A DNA stretch of 64,000 bases from Terrimonas sp937888905 (GTDB lineage: Bacteria > Bacteroidota > Bacteroidia > Chitinophagales > Chitinophagaceae), in NCBI GenBank assembly GCA_937888905.1, contig CALATA010000021.1, positions 62,001-126,000 on the forward strand. Direction: 5' to 3'. A program made the translations under genes and the position numbers. Shown in pieces: positions 52,942 to 61,904 of the stretch (its first letter is position 1; each line of letters opens with the position of its first letter). The notes under the pieces are model-generated. The model was given only the letters and a program-made list of their open reading frames with translations, was not told the DNA's origin and ran no database searches.

Positions 52942-54483
52942 TTATTTTCCACCATATACGGTCAATGGTCCGAGCTCGTCGCGGCTCTGTCGTTTTTTTC
53001 CATTTACCCATACACTCAGGCCTTTGCCTTTGTTGTAATGTTTCCCAGTCTTGTCCCAAAGTATCGTAATGATTTTTCCCTGGTATAAAACATTATCAAG
53101 ACAGAACCAATCCCATTTATTAGCAGGCAGTAAGGGATTGACTGTAAAAGTATTTCCCTCCACGGGACGAAGACCGACCAGGCCCGTTATGATCAGGTCA
53201 TTGAACGTTGAATGATTATAATAGCGGCTGCGTTCCTGATCACCCTTGAGCCAGTAACCTATTTTTTCATCGAGGTATTCTCCGATATAAGGGCGGCCGC
53301 GATAGTACTGCGATTCGACATAGGTTTCCAGCAAATCGAAATAAGCCGAATCAGAAACAATGTCCTTTCTGCCGCTGTTTAGCAGGTTGGCCATACCGGT
53401 CAACGTCTGCGAAGTGGCAAAAGGCCACACCGCACCGTCCCATTCGCAATTGCAGCAGCCGTGTGTACGGAACTGCGGATGGCTGCGATCGGCAGTTGTT
53501 AAGCCAAACGGCGCGCAGAAATGTTTCGGATCGAGCGCCGCTTTCCAGGCTACATTATACTTTGCATCCGGCAGGTTAAAATACCAGGGAACGAAACCAA
53601 TCGCTTCGCGCACGCGGGCAAGCGTATCGCCTTTTTCCTTTCTTACTTCAAAAAAATTATCGTCACTGCTCCATAGTTTCTCCTGTACCAATTGCTTCAA
53701 TGTATCTGCTTTGGCCTTGTATAATTTTGCCATTTCATCTTTCCAGGCAAGGTTCGCTATTGCATATAGCGCTTTTGCATTTCCATACATATAGCTGTTG
53801 ATGGACGGGCGCGGATTTTTTTCCTTGCGGCCACCGCTGATCGTTTCCTCCATGGCATCACGCACATCGTATTGCCAGAAAAGTCCGTCTGCACCTCTGC
53901 GCTCCTGTTCCCATGCCTTGTAATCTGCTGTCAGGTCAGGCAATAAATCCAACAATATTTCCCGGTCACCATTCACTTTATAACGATTGTAAATGGCGTC
54001 GATGTTCCAGCTACTGTAAAAACGCAATTTTTTCATCGGTCCACCATTGTTGCCACGATACCAGATACGTATATAATCGTTCAGGTATCGCTGATCATGC
54101 AACCAGCGTGCTTCATATATATGATGACCAAGACCACTGCTGATCATATTGTATTTGTCGGCATAGCTGCGCTGCACAAGGAACTCGGTGAACACATATC
54201 CCTGTTCTGTTTTTTTGATGTGCTTGCGCAATGTCCACCAACGATAATAGAACATCTCTTCGAAATTCTGTTGCGGACATTCAAACAACGGAATATTCTG
54301 CTGCATCCATTCCCAGGCACTGTCGTTGGGAATAGCCTGGCGGATATTTTCATCTTCCATGCCATTGAAATAATCAACGTAATGGCGGAACGCTGCAGGT
54401 TTCAATATAGCAGGTTTTAGTTTTTGCGCTTCCGTAAACAAACCAACTACACATAAAAAACAGATGACGCAGAATCGACGCAT
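52942..54483 (-). CDS. (alpha/alpha)6 glycosidase, GH142-like beta-L-arabinofuranosidase, secreted
   Basis: 513 residues with a signal peptide (MRRFCVICFLCVVGLFTEAQ). An alpha-helical toroid of the MGH1/GH63-like type: FEEMFYYRWWTLRKH, HHIYEARWLHD, EQERRGADGLFWQYDVRDAMEETI, CCNCEWDGAVWPFATSQ and YLDEKIGYWLKGD, with acidic residues in the places used by such enzymes. In B. thetaiotaomicron the RG-II protein BT1020 combines GH143 (Dha hydrolase) and GH142 (beta-L-arabinofuranosidase). Here the gene before it is the GH143-like propeller, in the same N-to-C order but as a separate protein 2 bases away. GH142 is therefore the best call. Confidence 0.72.
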   Translation of the reverse strand: MRRFCVICFLCVVGLFTEAQKLKPAILKPAAFRHYVDYFNGMEDENIRQAIPNDSAWEWMQQNIPLFECPQQNFEEMFYYRWWTLRKHIKKTEQGYVFTEFLVQRSYADKYNMISSGLGHHIYEARWLHDQRYLNDYIRIWYRGNNGGPMKKLRFYSSWNIDAIYNRYKVNGDREILLDLLPDLTADYKAWEQERRGADGLFWQYDVRDAMEETISGGRKEKNPRPSINSYMYGNAKALYAIANLAWKDEMAKLYKAKADTLKQLVQEKLWSSDDNFFEVRKEKGDTLARVREAIGFVPWYFNLPDAKYNVAWKAALDPKHFCAPFGLTTADRSHPQFRTHGCCNCEWDGAVWPFATSQTLTGMANLLNSGRKDIVSDSAYFDLLETYVESQYYRGRPYIGEYLDEKIGYWLKGDQERSRYYNHSTFNDLIITGLVGLRPVEGNTFTVNPLLPANKWDWFCLDNVLYQGKIITILWDKTGKHYNKGKGLSVWVNGKKRQSRDELGPLTVYGGK

Positions 54484-54485
54484 GA

Positions 54486-56324
54486 TTAAAATGTTTGGGT
54501 CTTCAGGTAATGAATCTGGTAAATGGCCTCTTTCAACCGGCTATCAGCACCCGGCAGATCATAGTCCTGATCGGTTGGCGTATCTGCGTCGGGAAAGCGA
54601 CGCACACCGCCCGTGCGAAATACAATACGTTGCGCTTTAGCGATTGGCGCAAAACAAATATTGTTCACCGGCTTGCCGTTGTTCAGTGTCACCGTATAAA
54701 AACGGGTGGCCGCGTTCAGTTCAATCTTTACGGTCAATTTTTCCCCGGCCTTATAAGTTCCGATGGAACGATTGCGGTAGCCGGCTTTGGTATAGACGGT
54801 TCCTGTCGAATCCAACGATAACCGCAAACAAGCTGTTCCTTTTTCGTCTGTGATTTCAATATCGAGATGACCATTGTCCGCTTGTTTCGGTGTGATGGCG
54901 AACTCGGCTATCACGGTACCTGATACAGGAAACATTCTCTCGGCCTTTGCATAATCGAACGGATCGCTGTCGTGCAAACTCAATATTTTTTCATTTCCCT
55001 GCCGGGAGATTTCCGCCCTGCACCAAAGCGGGCTGTAAAGATTCCAGCGATCGAGTTCCTTTCCGGCGGGCAAATTGGTGAAAACATCGTTTACGTTACC
55101 GGTTTCTTTATCAACCACCGGCACCGGAATGCGACTGACCCAGATATCTTCTTTATTCATGCTGTAAGTAACCCACATGGCACTATCCGGGAGTATTCCA
55201 TTCATTTCCATAATACCACGCACATATTGCGGGCCGTAGCTTTTGTATTCGCCGCCATAACGCATGGAAGTGATCTCGCCATTTACCAATAATAAATTAT
55301 GATAACGCAAGCCGTCATTGCTCACACTCACGGCCAGCGGCCAGCGGAATTCGGATGGATTGTATACCGTAGCATAACGTCCGTCTGCCGTGCGTTGTCC
55401 CCAGATCTTGGCATTGGCATTTACAAAACCGGGAGCGCGAACAGGATTGTATTGCCAGGTTCTGCCACCATCCGCGCTGATGCTGGTCAGTGCATATTTC
55501 CAGAATCCAACCACACGCTGATCGGGCAAACGATAATAGCTGAATGCTTTAAAATCTTTCTTCAACGGAATGAGCGGATCATTGCGGTCGGACTCTTCCA
55601 CCATCTGCTGCATCAGCAAAGGCGAATCGAGAATTTCCTTGCATGCAGCAACCAGTCCTTTGTCTTTCGAAGACGTATAAAAAGGATAGTTGGTATTTTT
55701 TTCGTTGAAATTATGGTTGTAACGCAGGAAGTAAATCGGTCCGAAGCTGCCGTCGGTCCTCACCTCACGGATCACGCGACCAATGCCGTTACCATCATTC
55801 GGGTCATCCTTTTTCCCTAACACAATACCATAGTAACCTAAGGCAAACAACCGGTTTTGTTTGGAGGTATAAAAACCAATCCGCTGGTGCATGACCGCAT
55901 AGGTATTGCCGGCCACGTCTGCCCTTCCGGGTTTCGTAAATCCATCCGGAACTTTGTATACGGGGAAAAGCGGAACAGGGTTTGTCCAGTTGATACCATC
56001 GGGGGATTGCTGGAACCATGTTTGTCCGGGTGGTACGTGTTCGCCCACAGGATCACTCAGGTAATGCAGGTAAAATTTTCCTTTCCAATAAGCCAGCATC
56101 GGCGCGTGGTTGTACGTCCAGCTATTAGATGTATCTGCGCGATTAGCCCGCATGGTCTGGATATTGTGCACACCCACTGCGGGACTGAGTTGCCCGTGGT
56201 GATAGTCTACATTGGAAAGCGTGGCGCCCGTGTAACGCGCGGTATCCTGTGCCTGCAAGGCAAACGGCGCTGCGATCAGCATAACTGCACCAAGCCAGCA
56301 CGCTATTTTTTTTGTTGTCTTCAT
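54486..56324 (-). CDS. Secreted beta-propeller enzyme, GH143-like Dha-hydrolase (BT1020 N-terminal part-like)
   Basis: 612 residues with a signal peptide (...MLIAAPFALQAQD). Residues about 30-430 form a propeller (TYNHAPMLAYWKGKFYLHYL, WFQQSPDGINWTNP, GRADVAGNTYAVMHQRIGFY, YNPSEFRWPLAVSVSNDG). Residues about 430-600 form a beta-sandwich (IEITDEKGTACLRLSLDSTG). This layout corresponds to the first part of the RG-II protein BT1020, which releases Dha. It would provide Dha for the aldolase/threonate module encoded in the same cluster. The family call is from architecture and neighbours; no catalytic residue was confirmed by eye. Confidence 0.68.
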   Translation of the reverse strand: MKTTKKIACWLGAVMLIAAPFALQAQDTARYTGATLSNVDYHHGQLSPAVGVHNIQTMRANRADTSNSWTYNHAPMLAYWKGKFYLHYLSDPVGEHVPPGQTWFQQSPDGINWTNPVPLFPVYKVPDGFTKPGRADVAGNTYAVMHQRIGFYTSKQNRLFALGYYGIVLGKKDDPNDGNGIGRVIREVRTDGSFGPIYFLRYNHNFNEKNTNYPFYTSSKDKGLVAACKEILDSPLLMQQMVEESDRNDPLIPLKKDFKAFSYYRLPDQRVVGFWKYALTSISADGGRTWQYNPVRAPGFVNANAKIWGQRTADGRYATVYNPSEFRWPLAVSVSNDGLRYHNLLLVNGEITSMRYGGEYKSYGPQYVRGIMEMNGILPDSAMWVTYSMNKEDIWVSRIPVPVVDKETGNVNDVFTNLPAGKELDRWNLYSPLWCRAEISRQGNEKILSLHDSDPFDYAKAERMFPVSGTVIAEFAITPKQADNGHLDIEITDEKGTACLRLSLDSTGTVYTKAGYRNRSIGTYKAGEKLTVKIELNAATRFYTVTLNNGKPVNNICFAPIAKAQRIVFRTGGVRRFPDADTPTDQDYDLPGADSRLKEAIYQIHYLKTQTF

Positions 56325-56336
56325 GTCGTAAACCTC

Positions 56337-57263
56337 TTAGCGGCCAAGTTGCTTCAGCAGCTTTTTGACCGTTTTCTTTTTTACCGGAACAATCGTTCCA
56401 TGTTTGTGTCCCGTCGGGATCTGAATCTGTTGATTGATATTTTCAAAATGGACAAAGTCGGCAGTGCTTACCGCTTCATAGGTCTTGTTGCGGTAAGAAT
56501 CGAAATAGATCAGCCATTTATTTTTCACTTTTACTACATTGGGTCCTTCGGTAAAAGGTTCGGTAAAGGGTGGCGATACATTTTTATAAGGTCCGGCGGG
56601 TTTATCAGCAAAAGCCACTTTGATATTTCGTTCGGGGCGCGTATTGTCTTTCAACACCAATACATAGTTGTCTTTGACTCTCTTTACGATCTGTGCATCG
56701 ATCACGCTGAATCCCGGATCGAGGAATAATTGTGTTTTGCTGAACGTTTGAAAATCGGGCGTGGACGTAATGTACATGCGATGGTTGTTGCTGTCCGCTT
56801 CCTGTCCGCGTTCAAAACGTCCGGGGATTGTGGATGCCCAGATGATGAGGTATTGTCTGGCCTCTTCATCATAAAACAATTCGGGTGCCCATACGTTCAC
56901 GGTTGTGGGCTCCTGCTCCATTACGGAAATGAAACGTTGTGGTGTCCAGTGAACAAGATCTTTAGACGAAGCATAGCCAAATCCTTTGTCGCCACGCCAA
57001 CTGCTGGTCCATACGAGATGAAAAGTACCGTCAGGTCCCTGCACCATCGAAGGATCACGCATTACCTTTTGCTGACCAATTTCGGGTTTTAATAAAACAG
57101 TATCGAGGTCTTTCCATTTGTAACCATCGTAGCTATATAACATCCGCAATCCCTGATCCGCCGGTTCGTGGAAAGACGTGAACAGGTAGGCTTTTGATGA
57201 GCAGGAAGTAAAACAAATCATCAAAAGAAAGCCGGACAGTATCGTGAAAAGTGTACGTTTCAT
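56337..57263 (-). CDS. GH43-like five-bladed propeller glycosidase, lipoprotein
   Basis: 308 residues from the ATG at 57263 (signal MKRTLFTILSGFLLMICFTSC, lipobox cysteine at about 21). Propeller motifs: RDPSMVQGPDGTFHLVWTSSW with the catalytic-base-type aspartate (MRDPS), NVWAPELFYDEEARQYLIIWAS, DPGFSVIDAQIVKRVKDNYVLV, FTEGPNVVKVKNKWLIYFD with a candidate acid glutamate. This resembles GH43 subfamilies acting on arabinose or galactose residues. Lipidation places it on the periplasmic or outer-membrane side. It lies 5 bases after GH140 and 12 bases before the GH143-like gene. Confidence 0.78.
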   Translation of the reverse strand: MKRTLFTILSGFLLMICFTSCSSKAYLFTSFHEPADQGLRMLYSYDGYKWKDLDTVLLKPEIGQQKVMRDPSMVQGPDGTFHLVWTSSWRGDKGFGYASSKDLVHWTPQRFISVMEQEPTTVNVWAPELFYDEEARQYLIIWASTIPGRFERGQEADSNNHRMYITSTPDFQTFSKTQLFLDPGFSVIDAQIVKRVKDNYVLVLKDNTRPERNIKVAFADKPAGPYKNVSPPFTEPFTEGPNVVKVKNKWLIYFDSYRNKTYEAVSTADFVHFENINQQIQIPTGHKHGTIVPVKKKTVKKLLKQLGR

Positions 57264-57268
57264 ATCAA

Positions 57269-58669
57269 TCAATTTGGTTCAACTACCAATACCCAATCGT
57301 TGCCATTTTTTTCTTCCGGTACTATGGGCGTGAACAGGCTATCGGCGGCACCCGACTTTTTCCATCCGGTAAATTCACCGGTACGCGGATTGAACCAGCG
57401 GGTTTTTATTTTTTCCCATCCCAGTTTTTCGCGATCGATGCGAACAGGCAATCCGGTGTAGGTATAAGCCAGCAAAAATTTATCGCCGCGCGTAGCGAGG
57501 ATGTATTGGTATTGTGTGCCGGTGTTGTCAACAACCAGGTCTTGCGCCGGCCTGCGTGTACCCGGATAAGCTTCCATCAATTTACGCAGGTGCACCATCT
57601 GCATAGCGCCGGGGGCTTTAATATCTTCCTTCCATTCTTCGCGCACGCCGAAGTTGGCATCTTTGTCACCTTTGTGATGAAACTGCATAACCGCGTTGTT
57701 ACCATAAGTAAAACCGAATCCTCCGGCAAACACACTCCAGTACGCATAGCGGCGCAGATCGGCATCATTCCACCGGGGCTGCAATGAATCATGCAGACCA
57801 TAGGGAATGTGCTCGTAGGAAGGTTCACCATCAATTGTTGGTTTTGCCGGTTGCAGTTTAAAATCTTCCACTACATAACGCCAGTTGTCTTCCCCGTAGT
57901 GACGCGTTTCATTGCTATTGGTATCCTGCGCGTAAGTTTTATGTCCGCTCTGGAACATGTTGAAGTCGAGCCAGGGTTCGTTGTGAAACCACTCCGAAGA
58001 AGAGGTACGGCCGCGCGGATGAAAGGTCATCAGGTGCGCGGAATCTTTTTGTTTCAATGTTGATCCCAATACTTTCCATACGTCCAGTGAATCGCTTCCT
58101 TTGATATCGCCGCCGTTGAGCCAGATGATATTTGGTTTGTTTTTGTAGCGCTCCGCAAGAAAACCTGCATAAGCACGGGCCTGCTCCTGGTTCACTTTAC
58201 CGGCTTTTACATTAGAGCCCCATACCGGCACCAATGCCATGTATATTCCGTTACGGGCCGCTTCATCAATCGCATAATCCACATGATCCCAGAAATCGTA
58301 TTGGGAACTGTCTTTGTAATCCACTCCTTCCGTTGTAAGTGGTTGCGCAATATTTTTATTAACCAATGCGCTATCGCCATACACGTTCACCGCATTGTTC
58401 ACATCATGAATCGTCATTACCTGCACCACATTAAAGCCCTGTTCTTTCCGGATGGCCATGTATTGTGCAATTTCTTCACGGGTAAGTTTTACAAACAGCA
58501 ACCAGCCCGTATCACCCAGCCAGAAAAAAGGTTTACCATCTGCGGTAACGATACTGTGCTTGTCTTCCCCGATTTTAAGCGCCTGCATGCTTTCTGCACC
58601 GGATTTCAGCGGTTCGCTGCATCCACTCATAAACATTACTACTAAAATGGCGATCAGTATTCTCATCAT
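57269..58669 (-). CDS. GH140 apiosidase-family glycosidase (DUF4038), lipoprotein
   Basis: 466 residues from the ATG at 58669, which overlaps the upstream stop by one base (TAATG); lipoprotein signal ending at MSGC. DUF4038 TIM barrel: PFFWLGDTGWLLFVKLTREE near 47-66, FNVVQVM, IIWLNGGD with D188 and DGEPSYE with E282, positions close to the catalytic D187/E284 I recall for BT1012. A C-terminal sandwich (about 380-466) has TRWFNPRTGEFTGW. GH140 is the endo-apiosidase that cuts RG-II side chains from the backbone, so this gene is strong evidence for RG-II as the target and gives the source of apiose. Confidence 0.86.
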   Translation of the reverse strand: MMRILIAILVVMFMSGCSEPLKSGAESMQALKIGEDKHSIVTADGKPFFWLGDTGWLLFVKLTREEIAQYMAIRKEQGFNVVQVMTIHDVNNAVNVYGDSALVNKNIAQPLTTEGVDYKDSSQYDFWDHVDYAIDEAARNGIYMALVPVWGSNVKAGKVNQEQARAYAGFLAERYKNKPNIIWLNGGDIKGSDSLDVWKVLGSTLKQKDSAHLMTFHPRGRTSSSEWFHNEPWLDFNMFQSGHKTYAQDTNSNETRHYGEDNWRYVVEDFKLQPAKPTIDGEPSYEHIPYGLHDSLQPRWNDADLRRYAYWSVFAGGFGFTYGNNAVMQFHHKGDKDANFGVREEWKEDIKAPGAMQMVHLRKLMEAYPGTRRPAQDLVVDNTGTQYQYILATRGDKFLLAYTYTGLPVRIDREKLGWEKIKTRWFNPRTGEFTGWKKSGAADSLFTPIVPEEKNGNDWVLVVEPN

Positions 58670-61600
58670 TAATTGACTTTTACCCAAAGCACCCAATTGC
58701 CTGAAGGCGGAGTGAGGCTTGCGGTTTTATTATTCCGGATTTGTTCTTTTTTGCGGATGGCTCCTGTGCGCGGATCGATCCAGGTGGCCGTTGCCGGCTT
58801 GCCGGAGAGGCCGGGTTTCAGTTCGGTGCCCGATTCACCATAAGCAATGAAGTTGCCTGAACCATCGGATAAAACATATTGTTTGCCGGTTACAGGAAGC
58901 GGCTGCATGCGCGCCGCATCCCTCAGCATTCCTTCCGGCAATCGTGGCAGTTGCGCCATCGAGCCGCCGGCCATGAACACGGCCCAGCCGAGGTGATCGC
59001 TATCTGCCGAGTAGATCACGGCCTTCTGCGGATATTTTTCGCGGTACTCACGCACAGCGCGATATACCTGTTCGAAGGATGATCGTTTTGGTTTCAGCAA
59101 TCGTGCATGCTGACGGGGAGCGAGGTTTTGTCCTCCTGCGGGTGCGTACACGCTTCCATCGGCCTGGTAATGCCAGTAACGGATATCGATGATATCGATC
59201 ACCGCAGCATGTTGCGGATCGGCAAGCAGGGAGTCCTGCACATCTTTCGTTACACTCAACGCGATCATCGGATGCTCACCTTTTTCCTTTTCCCACTCAG
59301 CGATCACACCTGTCCAGAATTTTACAAAATGTAAAGGACCGGTAAATTCTTCGCTGATGGTATGGATCACGCTACCGTTGCCGCGGAAGTTATCGAGGCA
59401 TTGACGGATATAGGCAATATGCAAGGGGCGACGCACCGGATGTGTTTCATCATAAAATTGTTCCGCCATGAAGATGCGTTTATCGCCTGCATAAGGAACG
59501 GGTTCGGGGAAACCGGTATTGTTGATATTGTTGGCAGGTCGCCAGGGGAAGTCCGCGTAATGTGCGCCTGCTTCGATAATGTTGTGTTGAAAATAATTCT
59601 GGTGAACGAGAATCAGTCCTTTGCGATCGGCCAGATCGGCAAACCGGCGAAGGCGATTCCAGTACCATGTATTGTATTTCGTAAGATCGTACTTACTAAG
59701 ACCGTCCCAGGCAGTGCCTAGCCCGCTGCGCGCGAACGGCAATTCATAAAAAGGTGCCCATACCTCTCCGTCCATCCTGCGGATACGTTCATGGTCGTCG
59801 CGGCGGCGCTCGTACCACAAGCCATAATTCTGTTCGATCGCCAGGATATTGCGGGACTGCATGGTGTCGGCAACGGCATCGAGGTCATCCGTTAATCCTG
59901 TGCCCGTGCGGCCCGGAACAAATCTTGTAATGGCCATTCCTGCTTTGGCCGCGCCATAAGGACGTGCGCTGCCATTCCACCAGGGAACGCTGAGGCGATT
60001 GCCGGCTACAACAGCATCCTGCCTTTGCAGCCAGCCATTTTTCACTTCCAATGCAGGCAGCACGTGATAGCGTGGTGGCGCCGGCACACCAATCTGATCA
60101 ATTGTTTTAGCCCCGCGAACATCCGCGATGACCGGGTTAGAACTAATCACCGTGTAAATAAATTGCACCAATGTTTGCGCAGGATCTTTGGCCAATGAAG
60201 TAAGTTCTGCCGCGGTAGCAACAGAAGGACTGCTGCTGGCATCGGTCTGGATATTCATTACCTGCGGGCGTGAGTCGATCTTTTTGCCAAGGCGCTCGCG
60301 CAATTGCGCATAATACAAACTGCGCGGTTCGATGCTATTGTTCGATTCGCCCCAATAGCCGTCGCCTGCAAACTGGCTCCATGCACCGAACGACCAGTTC
60401 TGTGCTCCGGGTGGCTGATAACAATCGATCCTCGCGGCGCTGCAATTCCACAACACACTGTTCGCAGTACTCCATCCCGCTCCTTGTCCATCCTGCCCGC
60501 GATTGAGAAAAGAAATAGCATTACCATCGACGTTCACGATATCAAACAAAACCCCTGAGGCCCAACTGTCGATGCCGCCGCTGAAACCATAAGCATTCTT
60601 CGCTTCGCATTGCACAAAAGCATTCGGGCCCGGTGCACAAAACCCTGTTGCAAAATCATGTATGCCTTCTTCCGAAAAGCAGCGCTGGAAAAGTGTTTGC
60701 TGGCCTGCTGTAAAAAAAACATTACGGCGTTCACCCCCTATTTCGGAAACAGGTTTTTGAGCGATGCAATCTTCAACGGTAATGCGTGCAGCATTTTCAT
60801 ACACCGCCACAGCCGATCCCGCGAAATGATTGAACTGTACACGACGTACCCAGCAATCTTTTGCATCATCGATGGTGATGGCCATCCAGCGATGATCTTC
60901 GTCTTTTGCGTTCGCTTTATTGAAATCAGATTCGAGTGTCAACTCTTCCACGCCACAATTACTGATACGGCCTTTCCAGGTAAAAGGAACAATTTTCCCG
61001 CCACCGTAATTAATATCCAACGCTGTTGTCAACGGTGCATCGATGGTGAGTTGATTTCCTTTGATAGCCGTGATGGTGCGTGTCCAGCGGATGTCGCGTT
61101 GCCCGGGTTTCCATCCGAGTGAGGTAATGCCGCCACCGAAATGATCGGTTTTGAGTAACTGTATCCATGGCACAACGGAAGGGCGGATGATTTGCAACTC
61201 CTGCCCTTCTTTCAACCCTTTTGTATTTGCTACTTCGAAAGACGTGGCATTCACCGGCACATAATTCGTTTGTATGGAAATGGTATCGCCGCTGATGCGG
61301 TCATCTGTTCCATTTATTTCTATCAGCGTGGCGCGGCTGAGGCCCGTACCGCGAAGAATGGTTTTATCAATTCCGCTTCCGCGCAGTACCACACCGGATG
61401 TATGAAAACGAAGAGAGCCTTCCACCAGGTAGGTACCCGCCTGAAGTAACACAACACCGCGGAACCCTTTGGTATCGGAGTTTTGTTTGCTTACAAAATC
61501 AATCGCAGCCTGTATGCGTGCCGTTGCATCGCCTGCTGATGGCGGCACAATGACTTTGACCGGCAGGTCGGGAATAACCTCATCACCACCTTTATAACCA

Positions 61601-61803
61601 CAATAAGAAAAATCGGGAATACGGTTGCCGAGTGAATCCGGCGTATAGATCAACTGACCATTTTTATACGCCAGCGGAGGCACCGGTTTTTCTTTTTTCT
61701 GTGCCTTGCTTTCCGACAACAGCAATACCGCCATCAGTATCGCAGTAGCGCAAAACCGGAAATAATTTTTCGTAAAAAAGATATGGTATGTCTGCATCTT
61801 CAC
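58669..61803 (-). CDS. Secreted beta-helix plus TIM-barrel multidomain protein, new enzyme candidate
   Basis: 1044 residues with a signal peptide (...AVLLLSESKAQ). Residues about 60-500 form a pectate-lyase-like parallel beta-helix (GVVLLQAGTYLVEGSLRF, HRWMAITIDDAKDCWVRRVQF, GGIDSWASGVLFDIVNVDG). Residues about 640-960 look like a TIM barrel related to DUF4038/GH140 types (NILAIEQNYGLWYERRRDDH, LVHQNYFQHNI, IHTISEEFTGPLHFVKFWTG, IIDIRYWHYQ, VIYSADSDHLGWAVFMAGG), and the end (ATWIDPRTGAIRKKEQI) is a short sandwich as in GH140. Its stop overlaps the GH140 start, so the two are translationally coupled. I cannot assign an activity; RG-II backbone or side-chain cleavage is inferred. Confidence 0.75.
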   Translation of the reverse strand: MKMQTYHIFFTKNYFRFCATAILMAVLLLSESKAQKKEKPVPPLAYKNGQLIYTPDSLGNRIPDFSYCGYKGGDEVIPDLPVKVIVPPSAGDATARIQAAIDFVSKQNSDTKGFRGVVLLQAGTYLVEGSLRFHTSGVVLRGSGIDKTILRGTGLSRATLIEINGTDDRISGDTISIQTNYVPVNATSFEVANTKGLKEGQELQIIRPSVVPWIQLLKTDHFGGGITSLGWKPGQRDIRWTRTITAIKGNQLTIDAPLTTALDINYGGGKIVPFTWKGRISNCGVEELTLESDFNKANAKDEDHRWMAITIDDAKDCWVRRVQFNHFAGSAVAVYENAARITVEDCIAQKPVSEIGGERRNVFFTAGQQTLFQRCFSEEGIHDFATGFCAPGPNAFVQCEAKNAYGFSGGIDSWASGVLFDIVNVDGNAISFLNRGQDGQGAGWSTANSVLWNCSAARIDCYQPPGAQNWSFGAWSQFAGDGYWGESNNSIEPRSLYYAQLRERLGKKIDSRPQVMNIQTDASSSPSVATAAELTSLAKDPAQTLVQFIYTVISSNPVIADVRGAKTIDQIGVPAPPRYHVLPALEVKNGWLQRQDAVVAGNRLSVPWWNGSARPYGAAKAGMAITRFVPGRTGTGLTDDLDAVADTMQSRNILAIEQNYGLWYERRRDDHERIRRMDGEVWAPFYELPFARSGLGTAWDGLSKYDLTKYNTWYWNRLRRFADLADRKGLILVHQNYFQHNIIEAGAHYADFPWRPANNINNTGFPEPVPYAGDKRIFMAEQFYDETHPVRRPLHIAYIRQCLDNFRGNGSVIHTISEEFTGPLHFVKFWTGVIAEWEKEKGEHPMIALSVTKDVQDSLLADPQHAAVIDIIDIRYWHYQADGSVYAPAGGQNLAPRQHARLLKPKRSSFEQVYRAVREYREKYPQKAVIYSADSDHLGWAVFMAGGSMAQLPRLPEGMLRDAARMQPLPVTGKQYVLSDGSGNFIAYGESGTELKPGLSGKPATATWIDPRTGAIRKKEQIRNNKTASLTPPSGNWVLWVKVN

Positions 61804-61840
61804 CGGCTTTCCTGATTAAAGCGGAAAGGTAGAATTAATT

Positions 61841-61890
61841 CATAAAAACCAATTGCCACAGGCAGGAGTTAAACTTCCACCTGTGGCAAC
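61841..61890 (-). terminator. Stem-loop with short T-run, terminator or attenuator after PL1 gene
   Basis: TTGCCACAGG at 61853-61862 pairs perfectly with CCTGTGGCAA at 61880-61889. Read on the minus strand the hairpin is followed by TTGG and then TTTTTA. It lies directly after the PL1 stop and before the beta-helix gene, in the first long gap (101 bases) of the cluster, so partial termination could separate PL1 expression from the downstream genes. Confidence 0.6.
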
Positions 61891-61904
61891 AGTTTGCTTA
61901 ATTA

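Noticed and set aside
55857..56729. 290-codon plus-strand open frame opposite the GH143-like and GH43-like genes.
   Set aside because: It spans two real minus-strand genes and their junction, and its translation has no family motif.
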